NCBI GenBank assembly: GCA_964036195.1
Contig: OZ038459.1
Span: 2,725,206-2,789,205 of the forward strand
Length of the DNA: 64,000 nucleotides
Origin: Sphaerolaimus hirsutus
Lineage: Eukaryota > Nematoda > Chromadorea > Monhysterida > Sphaerolaimidae
Direction: 5' to 3'
Part shown: one piece after another, positions 44,250 through 55,954 of the stretch
How the letters are laid out: each line of letters starts with the position of its first letter
How positions within the stretch are numbered: the stretch's first letter is position 1
Notes under the pieces: model-generated
Seen by the model: only the letters and a program-made list of their open reading frames with translations
The model's database searches: none
Told to the model about the DNA's origin: nothing
Position numbers and translations under genes: made by a program

Positions 44250-44663
44250 CCGTATTTCTTCTAATAGAACGGCATACCTCCAATAGAACAGCAGGTTTTG
44301 GCTTGTTTTTGCACTAAAACAATAGAACGGCACCTCCAATTGAACGTGACCTGCAATAGACACACAGAACACAGATAGAAATTATGTTGGGAGTGTGCCA
44401 AAACACAAAAAAAAATAAAAAATGGATGGTGAGATGTTAGAGCATTTGAAATATTCAAATAGGTGTTTGATCTCAATCAAATTGATGCTCTGATATTGCT
44501 AAAGCGTCATTAAAAAATAAGGGTGTTTTGAAAGAGAAGTCTGTGAAATTTTTTTTTAAACAAATAGAAGAGCAGCCTGCAATAGAACGGCACCTGTAAT
44601 AGAACGGCAGGTAAAAAAGTTGACGAAAAAATAGAACGGTGCTCTTTATCAGAAGAAATACGG
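44250..44663. mobile_element. TA-flanked MITE, AGAACGGC type (414 bp)
   Basis: CCGTATTTCTTCTAATAGAA to CAGAAGAAATACGG, TA on both sides. Interior AACGGCACCTCCAATTGAAC words and their complements. Confidence 0.8.
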
Positions 44664-44764
44664 TAAATAATTTTGGACGCGTACTTTGCGGTCCGCCGAG
44701 TATACACATGTAAAAAAGAAAACTTCACAAAATTAAATACAAATGCATATCTGTGTATCTACAC

Positions 44765-46610
44765 CAGAGTTGTTAAAATACCGGTATTTTTGGAAAGCGT
44801 AAGCGTAAGCGTAAATACACTTTCCAAATTTTGAGTATGGATACTGAAAGCGTAAGGTATTTTTAAAATACCTTGGAAAGCGTAAATAAAAGCGTAAGCG
44901 TAAAAATCTTTTAGAGGCTTTTTGCTCAGTGAATTCTTTCCAAATCAAGGTCTTGGTGACATTTTTCGGATGTCCATTTACCATAGTCTGCCCTCATATT
45001 TCGTTTGGTTATTGATCGGCAGCAACACTTAAGTCATCCTCATCTTCAAACGTGGAGTTAGTGCTCTCTAGGGCGATAAAATTATCGTCGGGATCCATTT
45101 TCAGCAACAAAATTTTCTCACCTGAAGCCACAATTTTGCTCGATGACGCAGTACATATTCACAAGACATTCATACTGTGACCAACGATGGGTAAGTTCTC
45201 AAAAAAAAAAACACTTTCTGTGTTTTGAGTTTTTCAAAAATGAATACCTGTGTTTTGAGTTTTTTTCTTGAAAAAAACTTGAGTAACTCAGTTTTTATTT
45301 CTGTGTTTTTTTGTAAAAACTTGAGTTTTTTGAGTTTTATATAAAAAAACTCAAGTTTTTTCCAAAAAAAATCAGTTTTCCCCCAAAAAATTTTGATTTA
45401 CAGCATTTCAATCTGGAAACAGTGGTTTTCTTATAAAATATTGGTTTTGCACATGTTTTAACCCCACATAACAATTGTGTATTCATTCAAGTGTCAAAAA
45501 GTCCTTAAAAATGTCCACAATGAGGATATCAACATCACAACACCAGCAACAAAATGCCCAGAAACGACAATTTACACAGTACTCAAAAATTCTTCAATGG
45601 ATGTGCACTGTATGGAAGACTACGGAATTGATTTGAACTACAACTACCATATTACCTTGAAATACCCCAATGGGCATTATTTTTTCATCAGAAAGTTATG
45701 TAAGGATCATAGAAAATAGTAGGCATTTACGTAAATACCCAAAACAGGTTATAAATGTGTACAAACAGGATCTATTTGGAATAAACAAGTAGTCAGCTAC
45801 ACAACCTAGTACAGTCTATGTGTAGCTGCGATGCAAATTAGCAGTAATAAATACATCATGTACATTGGAGGGGGAGGGGGGTATTTGAGGGGGGCGGGGC
45901 ATTATTTCACCAGTCCATTTTGAGGCGAGTTAATTCAAAAGGGGGTTTATTCAATGTAATAAGGTATACTTAAAGGTCGAAACTTAAATTGTCAAATCCA
46001 CCATGAGATGTTCATGCCATCTTTAATTTCTTTTTTGTACCATTATAAAATATGAATACATTATGTACATATTTACATACTATAGATGCTTATCTTATCT
46101 TGTTTAGTTTAACTGAATTAATGTGAATTCAACCACTTCGCTGAAAAAAACACAAAAACTCAAAAAACTTTTCTGTGTTTCCGTGTTTCTGTGTTTCTGT
46201 GTTCTCCAAAAAAAACTCATTTGAGTTTTGAGTTTTTCAAAATTTATGAGTTTCCGTGTTTCTGTGTAAAACAAAAACACAGAAACTCAATGAGTTTCTG
46301 TGTTCAATTTCTGTGTTTTTTCCATCGTTGACTGTGACACAATTTGTACATGTGCCACTATTTCCAGTGCATTACTGCATACCCGCAGTCATTTTTTGGT
46401 ACGCAGCCTCGTTCACTCTCTTTTTTGTGTTTTTATGCTTTTTCAAAAGCGCAAACTAAACTGTGTGAAAAGCTCTTTTACGCTTTAAGTAACCGGGTAT
46501 TTTGGCCGGGAAAGCGTAAAAAAGCGTACGGGTATTTTATGAAAGCGTAAGTAAAAATACCCATTTACCCGGGTATTTCGGGTAAGCGTAAATACGCTTT
46601 CGCAACTCTG
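44765..46610. mobile_element. hAT-like element, GTAAGC variant, with a second hAT element inside
   Basis: CAGAGTTG to CAACTCTG with a perfect 8-bp duplication ATCTACAC (44757-44764, 46611-46618). Subterminal GCGTAAGCGTAAGCGTAAA. The unique part (about 45000-45100, minus strand) has a 29-residue Met-initiated acidic frame MDPDDNFIALESTNSTFEDE, possibly a remnant of a lost coding exon. 45182-46330 is inserted. Confidence 0.85.
45182..46330. mobile_element. hAT-like element, ACACAG/ACTCA family (1149 bp)
   Basis: CAACGATGG to CCATCGTTG with a perfect 8-bp duplication ACTGTGAC (45174-45181, 46331-46338). Ends full of GTGTTTTGAGTTTTT and its complement. The middle holds a degenerate CCATATTACC MITE (about 45645-45965). 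Confidence 0.85.
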
Positions 46611-47390
46611 ATCTACACGCCATTTCTTGTACGGGACTAGCCATGAAACCGATAAATATGCTTTAAGCAAAGAAGATTTCTATTGGAAGAAATAAATACG
46701 GTAGTTCGTTTTGTGATAGTGTATTCCTGTTTCTCCCAAGTTTGCGCAAGGCTGTTGACAGACAAAATCGGTGAATTAACGCGGGAAGTAAAATGACCCA
46801 GTCTTTGTGACTTGTGCCATTTCTCCAATCTCAAATGAGGAAATTCGATTCGTCAGGCGGGGGGGGGGGGGGGTTAACAGTGCACGCCAGTTTTAATCCG
46901 ATTTTTGGAAACTCAAAAATAAGCTTTTAACGCATTTGAGTTCTCCGGGATGATTTTTTCCAATCTTTATCAACTGTAGTTGACGGACACATCATTCCGG
47001 TGAACTCAAATGCGCTGAGAGCTGATTTATGTGTTGTCAAATGTTTCCGTTGCAAACTAGTGTGCGTATAACGAAGTTTCGACTCATGCAACAACATCGA
47101 AGTTTAGCCAAATTTATTTTAGCGGCACCGCCAAGCACAAACCTATCGGACACGTTTACTGCTTACTAAACGAAGTTATACATCTTTTGAGTAAAATGAT
47201 GCGTGGCGTGACTCAACGCGCATTTCAGTGTAGGCATATCACGCCCAGAGTTGTCCACGTGTGGTTTCTTGCATTATACGTACCTAAATAAATTTTCAAC
47301 CCAAAAAAGCAAAAACAAAAACAAAATAATTCGAGCATAGTCAACAAATTTTAAAATTTTCGATTTTTGGAAATACCTAATCGGTTTATC
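46611..47390. other. Unassigned DNA with a CACTAGTTT-type fragment
   Basis: A 15-base G run lies near 46860. 46885-47060 has AACTCAAAAATAAGC...TTGTCAAATG and GCAAACTAGTGTGCGT, a diverged copy of the CACACTAG palindromes. No gene recognised. Confidence 0.35.
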
Positions 47391-47780
47391 GTATTGCTGA
47401 TAATAGAAAAGCTAGAAAGGCACCCCCAATACAACGGCAGGTTTTGACAGGTTTTTGCGCTCAATGAAACAATAGAACAACAGTATCCTATTTAATGACA
47501 GCCTCCAATAGAATGGCAGGTAGAAATTACTTTGGAAGAGTGCCAAAACAAAAAATGGATAGCTATTGGATGGAATGTTTGAAGCATTGAAATAGATGTT
47601 AAATTTCAATTTGATGCCCGGAGCATAAGCTTCGTGAAAAAAGACTATAACCAAATGAAAAATGTGTGGTAAAATTGGTGAAAAATCGCATGACGGGTTA
47701 AAAAGTTGAGCAAAAGATTGGAACGGTGCTATTCTATTAGAATAAATGGTAAATAATTAGAGTAAATGGTAATAAGTGCT
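47390..47780. mobile_element. Decayed AGAACGGC-type MITE
   Basis: CACCCCCAATACAACGGCAGG, then CCTCCAATAGAATGGCAGG and AACGGTGCTATTCTATTAGAA words in the usual order. Terminal CCGTATTTC/GAAATACGG are largely lost. Confidence 0.55.
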
Positions 47781-47833
47781 TTTTCTATGGCAGAATAAAA
47801 ATTCGACAAGTAATTTTTTTTCTTCGAAAATTC

Positions 47834-47912
47834 AATAGTCATCGTCACCCCACACGGCACACACCTGCACCCCCAGCAAAAAGGCACACCCCATGGTCCG
47901 ATCTGACTGCAG
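47834..47912 (-). CDS. Possible 3'-terminal exon (weak)
   Basis: The minus strand has an acceptor-like CACTCTGCAG, then a frame containing MGCAFLLGVQVCAVWGDDDY before a TGA. An alternative reading uses a donor CAG|GTGTGTGCC inside it. GC-rich compared with its surroundings. The family is not recognised and no linked exon was found. Confidence 0.25.
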
Positions 47913-47999
47913 AGTGCAACGTGATAGCTGAGAGGAAATTGAGTTTCACGTTTGTGTGGTGAGAGCTGCACATAACGGCAATGCACCAATGGCGGCCCG

Positions 48000-48895
48000 T
48001 ACACTAGTTGACAAGTGTGTTAACGTGTCTGTGTCAACTGAGATTGTGTCAACTCACGCGTCGCAGAGCGATTTTCCAATCCGCATGTGCCATTGTTGAA
48101 AAATGTGATTACTGTATTTCCTCGAAATACGCCTCCCTCAAAATACCCCCCCCCCCAAAATTGGCACTATGAATTTGTGGTCCGGGAAATGCATAACAGA
48201 TGTTCAAAACACTTACTGTGTTATGTTAGAACATTGTTTAAACCATCTACATCCTTAGATAAGGCTGTAAATTCTTATAAATGGTGGTTATTGTTGCATT
48301 TTTCACGTTTTTCTCTCAAAATTCTCACTCTGAAACAATCACGCCCCGGGGGGTATTTTGAGGAAATACAGTGTATGTACGTATTGTGGGCTGTGGCCAC
48401 ACAAGGTAGCTTTCATGGTCCTGATTTGAAAACTCAATTTGTAACTGAATGGTGACGCATCTTGTAAGTTTGCATTTTCAGTTTTCAAAAAGTGTAAACA
48501 CATGTGTATAATGGTTTCGGCAACTCACATTTGTTGTCTTAATTTCAGGTTTTCATCACATGCCATTACCACTTGTCCTACAAATGCATACGTATATCAC
48601 AAAACATTAGTTTGTCTGCAGCAGTGTTTTGAAGTACTCAATAATGACTTCATAACATGAAAGCTAACAAAAAAACAAAGATGGCGGCCATTTTATGTGA
48701 TTCTGACACAGTGTTAATCCATTTTGAAAACCCAAAAATGAGTTTTCACCTAGGAACCATGAAAACTAGCTTGCGTGGTGATATTACAGCGAGTGCTTGG
48801 AAGATCTGGCTCTGCGACACATAAGCCGAAATCTGGGTTGACATAGACCAGTTGACACATGCGTTGACCAGTTGACAACTAGTGTGCGAGCCGCC
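48000..48895. mobile_element. CACTAGTTGACA palindrome with a CCGTATT MITE inside
   Basis: ACACTAGTTGACAAGTGTGTT on the left and GTTGACAACTAGTGTGCG on the right. 48112-48371 inside is a MITE (CTGTATTTCCTCGAAATAC to GAGGAAATACAG). Confidence 0.6.
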
Positions 48896-50276
48896 AATGA
48901 GTGTGCCCAACCCGAAATAGAAACGTAAATAGCTATAGGTAACGGTATTTATTCATTGCGCGATGGTGGAGGAAATCAGTTTACGAAAAATTGAATGTGA
49001 TCGTGTACAAGAAATTGAGTGCTGTACAATGTTGCACGTATACCAGTTAAAATTGCAATTTGTCATTGTGCCAGAAAAAACGTATGTACGTAAACGTAAA
49101 CATAAACATAAAAAAGTAAAAGTGTGCGTAAACGTAAAAACGTACGTGAATAACTAACATAGAACACATTTTGTACAATCCTAAATATTTAAATCACGAG
49201 AATATTGAACATCCAAAAACTCCTTAAATTGCTTGTGTCGATGAACACTAGTCACTAAACCTTTCAATCCAAACTGATCTAAAATCTGGCTAATATAAAT
49301 TCACTCTTATTTATAGAAATTGCGTAGTGTTTTTACATCAAAAATTTCTCATTACCGTATTTCTTCTAATTGAACGGCGTAACTCTAATAGAAGGGCACC
49401 TCCAATAGAACGGCACATTCCAATTGAACGACACCTCCAGTAGAACACCCGATTGTGCGTGTGCCAATACACACAAAAAGATATTGATGATGAGAACATT
49501 CAGAGTATTCAAATAAATAGATACTTAATTTCAATTTGATGTTCTGATATGGGTGGGTACCTATAAATGTAGCTCAAGATTAATGTTCAAATGTGGAATG
49601 TGTGTAAAGAAATTGGTGAAAAAATAGAAGGGAACCTCCAATAGAACCGCAGGCAAAAAGTTGATTAAAAATAGAACGACGCTTTTCTATTAGAATAAAT
49701 ACAATATTTTCAATGGTTGTGTGGCTTAGTTATGGCATGCTGCCAGAGAAAACAATAATACTTGTGCAGTGTGCGTGCAGAAATGAAGTGAAATGAAATA
49801 CCTAACTCTCGGGTATTTAGGTAGCTTCAACGGTTCTCTCTGTTCAACCTCACGACGCAGACAGGACGAATAAAAAGTTGATTGACGAAAAAATCAAACC
49901 ATTATTTTATGTAAATTTGATTTTCGAAATGGAAATTTTAATGTCGCACTTCAAGGAAATCGTAAATCAGAAAATAAAATTGCCGACAGAAAAAATAAAA
50001 CGATGAAATAGAAATTTTCAGAGTGGTTTAGCTCGATTTATAAGTAATAAAAACGAATTATTTTTTGGTCTCTCTTGATGTAAATATGCGTTATATTCTA
50101 TGAAATACTATTTAGGACAGGGATATTAGGTACTGGTAATAGAAAAACTTAAGTACCATTCTGTGTGTGGAACTGCTTATCTTAAGCTTACTTCAACAAA
50201 GCCACTTACCGATGTAAATTTGTCTGAGTGAAATTGAACTTGAACGTGCGCATGTGAGGATTACTTCTACCATGTA
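48896..50276. other. AAACGT-family fragment, AGAACGGC MITE and unassigned DNA
   Basis: 48960-49150 carries CGTAAACGTAAACATAAAC words. 49355-49710 is an AGAACGGC-type MITE (CCGTATTTCTTCTAATTGAA; right end decayed). 49711-50276 has no recognised feature. Confidence 0.45.
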
Positions 50277-50966
50277 CCGTATTTCCTCGAAATCCCCCCC
50301 CCCCTCGAAATCCCCCCCCCCCAAATTGAGTGTAAAGGGAACGTAAATGACAAAAGCTGCGGTTTGTCATCCGGGAAATGCGTAACACACGAGAAATACA
50401 ATGACTGTGTTACGTCAGAACCTGTTTTATACCATCTACATACTTATAGAAGTCTATAGTGTCTTATATATAGTGATCATTGTTGCATTGTTCAACGTCT
50501 GCAACCGCGCACATTGCACGAAAATCTACAGTCACCCAACTGAATAATGAAGAGAAAGTAAAACACATTTTCCACCATAATGGAATGTTTCCATGTTTCG
50601 CTATGGAATACTTCAGCTCTGTATTTATGCATTTTTCATTGAATTATGATATACTCGACGGACCTGACGCTATGCATTTTTTGAAGGAAACACTCCACCA
50701 TGACGCCATCATTAATAAAATCAAAATTGTTTCAAAAAAGAAAAAAAATCTTTCAAGTATACAGCATACGTTGGTTGTACTCTTCCGCTTTTTCCTTTTG
50801 AAATCTTTTTCGTGTTTTTGAAAGAGCGTGCATAAGTATCCTGCTGGCTCGTTATTGACTAAGACATAAGTAATTTTGGACGCAAACTTTGCAAACTTAG
50901 GTCTAAATTGCCGCACCCTGTAGTATGTATATAGAATGAAGCTCGACCAGCGATTGCCAGTTAATA
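50277..50966. other. Truncated CCGTATT MITE and GACGCAAACTTTGC repeat
   Basis: CCGTATTTCCTCGAAATCC begins at 50277 with the usual CTGCGGTTTGTCATCCGGGA word, but no right end is seen. 50690-50900 resembles, inverted, 62450-62680 (CCATCAT...GACGCC, GACATAAGTAATTTTGGACG), a dispersed repeat. The 113-codon open frame here is therefore not taken as a gene. Confidence 0.5.
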
Positions 50967-52229
50967 CACTACCGTGCAGAATAGTTGAGACTTTTTGCGC
51001 TGCATGATTAATTTTGCCAGAATTTTGAAATGGTTGATATGCAAAACATTTGGATACTATACATGAGTACCCTAGGGGGTTGACGACACATGCCCGGGAT
51101 GACCGCCCCCCGAGTTCACATCTGCGTATATTCCTAGTGCACAAACGTATTAACTTAGTTTGTTCATGTTTCAGAATAGTTGAGACTTTTCTTGTTTTGG
51201 GCAGTAGCCACCCAGTATCTCACTTTAAAGTCTAGATCCAATTCCTATGTTCATTTTTTAACAAATCTTTTACCATGGCAACTGCTTGCCTGCATCACTG
51301 AGCTCTGTGTGCAGCAAGAAACATTCTAAGCATGAACAGCATATGGCAATGCATATATGGAAATGTGGCATTTATTTATTTTTTGCTGCAGTTTTGCATC
51401 CATAGCCAACAACTCAGAAATGGGGGTAGGCATACTACTGAGTGGGGCTATTTGGTGTGTGAATTTGAGGTTTTGGCTTTGCTCTATTAGGGAGAAAAGT
51501 TGGCCCAACTGTGAATGAGTAATGTGCAATTATTTTGGATGGAATGAAGATGGAAGTTTGTAAGTGCTATAACTTTTGATTGGAACAAGATATTGAAAAA
51601 ACGTTTTTGTCATATTAATTCTCTCTGTCTTAAGTATGTTATAGACTGTTCAATAACAAAATTTTCAAGCTGCAAACCCCAGTAAAATAAGTGTAAAATA
51701 TTTAGACACCATTGAAAAGTTTGAAGTGCCATAACTTTTGATTGGAAAAAGATATTGAACTCATTTTTGTTTTAAATGAATCCTCGTTGTCTAAAGTATA
51801 TGATAGCATGTTCAAAAAAATTATTTTTTTCATGTTCAAAAACTGGGTCAAATCGACATACGGAATTCAGACATCACTAAATTGACCACAAAAATAGAAT
51901 CTGCAGGTTGTCCCGATCATTTTAAGTGTTGAATGATTCAAATCAGCCCAGAAATGGTTGAGTTATTAAGCTTCAAAGACACTCATCCAGATTGCCCATT
52001 TTTTGTATATTTATTGACATCTTTTTATAGACCCCCCTTATCTCGGGCCTGGGGGATTATTTGAGCAAACAAACAATTTTCATAGTAGCTGCAGCATCAA
52101 ACCCCAACATACTCAAACGGCATCAAAATTGGGCAAGGGATAAGAAATTGGGAAGCAAAAAAATGTTGTAGACCCCCAGCCTACTGTTTCTCTATGTGTG
52201 AAAAGTCTCAACTATTCTGCACGGTAGTG
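50967..52229. mobile_element. Tc1/mariner-like element, CACTACCGTGCAG ends (1263 bp)
   Basis: CACTACCGTGCAGAATAGTT to AACTATTCTGCACGGTAGTG, about 25 bp perfect, TA on both sides (50965-50966, 52230-52231). The interior shares TTTTGATTGGAAAAAGATAT and neighbours with the foldback element at 36490-38615. No transposase frame. Confidence 0.85.
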
Positions 52230-52395
52230 TATATTAATCTTGTTCAAAATTGGTTAAATTTTATCAATGCATCGCGTATGTAAGTAAAACTGCTTTTGGA
52301 AAAAAACTTCCCGTCGAATAACACATAATTGTCTAACGAAAACATAATTGTCCCCGGGGACCTATTGCAGAAAATACGGTAAGAAGGTATTGCAA

Positions 52396-53187
52396 TAGGG
52401 CTCGAACTCGACTCGACTCGACTCGACTCGACTCGTGACTCGAGGGTAAAATAGGGTACCGACTCGACTCGGCCGACTCGACCGGAAAAATATCGCCCTG
52501 ACTCGAGACTCGAGGTTTTTGCCTGACTCGACTCGAATTTTGGCAAATTTCGAGTCAGGGTTCTCCATTCAATCATGTCAAAAATATCAATTTTGACATG
52601 ATTTTTTAAACATATTTGTTGAAAATTTTGCGCGCAAATGCTCATTGCCACACCACATGCATGATTAATCATCAATTGGCTTGGCATATGTATTCAATGA
52701 TAAATACATAGGATGTTGCTTTCCATTCCTTGTCTGAAATTGGCTTTTGTAATTTGCTGGCTGGTTGAGGGATGGCATTTTTTCCTGGTTTTTATGTTAA
52801 AATGTTGTTTTATAATAAAAACCAAACTATAAAAATATTTCATTTTTCCATCCATAGGCTGTTTTTATTTATGGCAATATCTGAACTTGTGTGACAAAAA
52901 GTTATTATTTTTGCTTTATCTTGATCTAACTTGATATTAAAATGAATTGTTGGCTTTTTACTTCATCAAGTGTGTGGGAAAACATTGGTAAAGAAACAAG
53001 TATCTAAAATTTCCACAAGCATCCTACCAGAAGGTAATACATCCGACTCGACTCGAGACTCGACATTTCTGCCTGACTCGACTCGATTTTTCATAGACTC
53101 GTCCGACTCGACTCGCCGACTCGACCGGAAAAAATTTGGGGCTCTGACTCGAACTCGAGTTTGAAAAAAATCGAGTTTCGAGCCCTA
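52396..53187. mobile_element. hAT-like element, GAGTCGAGTCG family, copy 2 (792 bp)
   Basis: TAGGGCTCGAACTCGAC to GAGTTTCGAGCCCTA with a perfect 8-bp duplication TATTGCAA (52388-52395, 53188-53195). Inverted relative to copy 1 and nearly identical; one base of an AAATTT tract is the clearest difference. Lies just upstream of the 53668-53791 exon. Confidence 0.9.
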
Positions 53188-53217
53188 TATTGCAAGCTGC
53201 ACCCGACAGACCGGTTA

Positions 53218-53645
53218 CCGTATGTCTTCTAAAAGAAGAGCGCCGTTCTATTTTTTTCGTCATCTTTTTTACCTGCCGTTCTATTAGAGGTGCCGTTCTA
53301 TTGGAGGCTGCCGTTCTATATCTTTCGTCATTTTTTTCACAGATTTCTTATTTCAAAATAGCCTTATTTGTTAAGGAAGCTTGAGCAATATTTTTATATT
53401 AGAGAATCAACTTTAGATTTCACACTTATTTGAATGCTTTGCATGTTCTCACCGTCTATTTTTGATTCCTTTTAGTGTTTCGGCACACTCCCAACATAAT
53501 TTCTACCTGCCGTTCTAATGGAGGTGCCGGTCAATTGGAGGCTGCCGTTCTATTATTTTCGTGAGTGCAAAAATGTGCCCAAAACCTGCCGTTTTATTGG
53601 AGGTGCCGTCCTATTGGAGGTGCCGTTGTATTAGAAGAAATACGG
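53218..53645. mobile_element. TA-flanked MITE, AGAACGGC type (428 bp)
   Basis: CCGTATGTCTTCTAAAAGAA to TAGAAGAAATACGG, TA on both sides (53216-53217, 53646-53647). Repeated GCCGTTCTATTGGAGG words. Confidence 0.8.
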
Positions 53646-53667
53646 TAGTTCACGTTTTCTTTCAAAG

Positions 53668-53791
53668 AAACCCCCGCCGTGTAATCGGTTCATTTCCCGA
53701 CCCAAATGCCCAACTGCCGGATTTCAATGAAATCCCGCATGCGCATTATTTTCGATGGCAAATTCTCGGAAAAAAGTTAATGAATTTTTAG
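53668..53791 (+). CDS. 3'-terminal exon of an unrecognised gene
   Basis: The acceptor GTTTTCTTTCAAAG precedes a frame that reads RNPRRVIGSFPDPNAQLPDF, then NEIPHAHYFRWQILGKKLMNF-like residues to TAG (53789-53791). Composition and the dense Pro/Asp/Trp/His pattern are clearly protein-like. The family was not identified. If the two transposons upstream are removed with one copy of each duplication, the same frame stays open for about 20 more codons (RRYCKLHPTDRLVHVFFQ), so the exon may originally have been longer. Confidence 0.55.
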
Positions 53792-54056
53792 TGTTTTTAA
53801 ATTTAATCCTCGAATTTCGAATTTATTTTCAATTTTCGTGTTGAGTTTTTAATTTTTTTATTTTTGTGAAATTGTTTTCGGATTTTTTACTAAATTCAGA
53901 ATTGATGATTTTTGGAACATTTTAAAATGATCAAATGTTTTCGTTAAATTTTCAAAATCTTTTTACGCTTGCAAAGCATCCATCCCTCGTGAAAACGATG
54001 ATTACACTGCGCATTGACACGATATAAAAAATACAAGCACTTGTAACCAATGTCGG

Positions 54057-54255
54057 TGCACACACTAGTTTTCTGACACCAGTAAACTCAAATTTGAGTA
54101 CACATAAATCAGCTTTGAACGGTTTGGATATAAATTTTGAGTTTACCTTGTAATCTCAGTCAATTGAAGATTACCTGGTCAACTCAATATTAAACACTCA
54201 ATACATTCACAGATTTTTTATGAGGACACGATTTTGAGTTTACTGATGTTAGTAA
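54057..54255. mobile_element. CACACTAGTTT palindrome
   Basis: GCACACACTAGTTTTCTGAC to GTTAGTAAACTAGCATACAG with TTTGAGT/ACTCAAA arms. Member of the family at 22951-23167. Confidence 0.55.
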
Positions 54256-54496
54256 ACTAGCATACAGAGTGCCAATAATTCAAACGTCTTTTTTCAATGT
54301 TTATTTTCAAATGTTGCTTACTGTGCAAAAGTAAAAATTTACGTTTGCCATCATTGCGCAGAATACACAAATCGAAACACGCAAACACACGTAAACACAA
54401 ATAATTTGGTGAAACAATATATGAGCTAAATAGAACTTGGTAGAAATTGATATAGGAGCGCACGGAAAACAATTACTGAACTGAAGTATTATACTG

Positions 54497-55055
54497 CAGG
54501 GGTGGCTTTTCAAAATGGCTTTTCAAAAAAATGTTCTGAGTGCATTTTATCTTTACATTTACAAATCGCTTAGNNNNNNNNNNNNNNNNNNNNNNNNNNN
54601 NNNNNNNNNNNNNNNNNNNNNNNNNNNNNNNNNNNNNNNNNNNNNNNNNNNNNNNNNNNNNNNNNNNNNNNNNNNNNNNNNNNNNNNNNNNNNNNNNNNN
54701 NNNNNNNNNNNNNNNNNNNNNNNNNNNNNNNNNNNNNNNNNNNNNNNNNNNNNNNNNNNNNNNNNNNNNNNNNCCGATTTTGATGCCCTTTGAGTATGTT
54801 GTGGTCGCGCCTACTACCAAATTCTTTTTTTACTCGAATAGTCCCCCAGTCCCGAGATAAGGGAGGTGAAGTCACAAAATTACACTAAAAACTGTGTGTT
54901 CCACAACTCCTCCAAACTGTGGCCGTTTGGGTTGCAAACTTCAGCATAGGTGTCCTATGGAGTCTACTCTATTGTGTTAAAATTTCATTGTGATAGCTCA
55001 ACTGTAGCTCAAGCTATCGCGTTTTTCCAGCGGTAACTGAAGATGCCCACCCCTG
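54497..55055. mobile_element. CAGGGGTGGC element containing the assembly gap
   Basis: CAGGGGTGGCTTTTCAAAAT to GATGCCCACCCCTG. Flanks TTATACTG and TATTACTA are not a clear duplication. The 200-N run 54574-54773 is inside it, so its true length is unknown. Confidence 0.5.
54574..54773. other. Assembly gap, 200 N
   Basis: Exactly 200 undetermined bases, a round number suggesting a placeholder of unknown real length. Confidence 0.99.
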
Positions 55056-55199
55056 TATTACTACTAATTTGCATTGCAGTTACACTTATACTCTCATTTG
55101 TGTACAGATGTACATCCTATTTGCCCAGATATGACCTATTTTCTCACGTTTATTACCGTTTTTGTGTATGAAAAAGCGTATTCTTTACTATTAATTTCA

Positions 55200-55320
55200 C
55201 GAAAATTTCTGACGAAATAATAAAAACCCCCCTCGAATAACCCCCCCCCCCTCGAATAAACCCCCTCAAATTTTGCTGGCGGAATAATAAACCCCCATGG
55301 GGGTATTTCGAGGTAATACG
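55200..55320. mobile_element. Partial CCGTATT MITE
   Basis: CCCCTCGAATAACCCC words and a right end GGTATTTCGAGGTAATACGG. The left terminus is decayed (GACGAAATAATAAAAACC). Confidence 0.6.
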
Positions 55321-55549
55321 GTATTTCAGTTAATTTTAGAAAATTGGTTCAAATATAATCTCAGAAAATCTCTCAAATACAATATTAAATTGAACTTCTC
55401 CGAATAAATAAATCACTGAGTTTAGGACAAGAACTTTGATTTAAAATCTCGAAAACGCGCAAATAATGAATTTTCCATCATCATTTTTATTTGTCGTTTC
55501 ACCTTTTACTTGTCATTCTGCTGTAACCCCACCTTGATGATTTTTGCAG

Positions 55550-55651
55550 GGTGCGTCTTTCCTACGGCAAAGACTCTCGCGGGCGGGCATGTCCACTGAC
55601 GAGGCGAACTATGTCATGAAAAGTCACGATTGTCAAGAGCAAGACGAGTGA
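55550..55651 (+). CDS. 3'-terminal exon of an unrecognised gene
   Basis: The acceptor GATGATTTTTGCAG opens a 34-codon phase-0 frame: GASFLRQRLSRAGMSTDEAN, then YVMKSHDCQEQDE and TGA (55649-55651). It is GC-rich against an AT-rich surround, a typical exon sign here. No upstream exon was found; it may lie in or beyond the 54.5-kb gap. Function not recognised. Confidence 0.5.
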   Translation, partial: GASFLRQRLSRAGMSTDEANYVMKSHDCQEQDE

Positions 55652-55681
55652 ATGTGCAGAATGATGTCAAATTTAAAGATA

Positions 55682-55919
55682 CCGTATTTCCTCGAAATAC
55701 CCCCCTCAAAATGGGCACTATGAATTTGTGGTCCGGGAAATGCATAACAGACGTTAAAAACACTAGGTTACGTTAAAACATCGTTTATACCATCTACATC
55801 CTTATATAAGGCTGTAAAAACTTATAAATGGCGGTTATTGTTGAATTTTTCACGTTTTTCTCTCAAAAGTTTCACTCTGAAAAAATAAACCCCCCGGGGG
55901 GTAATTCGAGGAAATACGG
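55682..55919. mobile_element. CCGTATTTCC MITE (238 bp)
   Basis: CCGTATTTCCTCGAAATACC to TCGAGGAAATACGG, TA on both sides. It follows the 55550-55651 exon within 35 bp and may lie in its 3' UTR. Confidence 0.85.
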
Positions 55920-55954
55920 TATAGAGATAAAAGATGAAAAAAAGATGAAATAAA

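Noticed and set aside
50480-51144. 113- and 166-codon open frames on both strands
   Set aside because: The stretch is a dispersed repeat (copy at 62450-62700) plus the start of a Tc1-like element; no conserved frame between copies.
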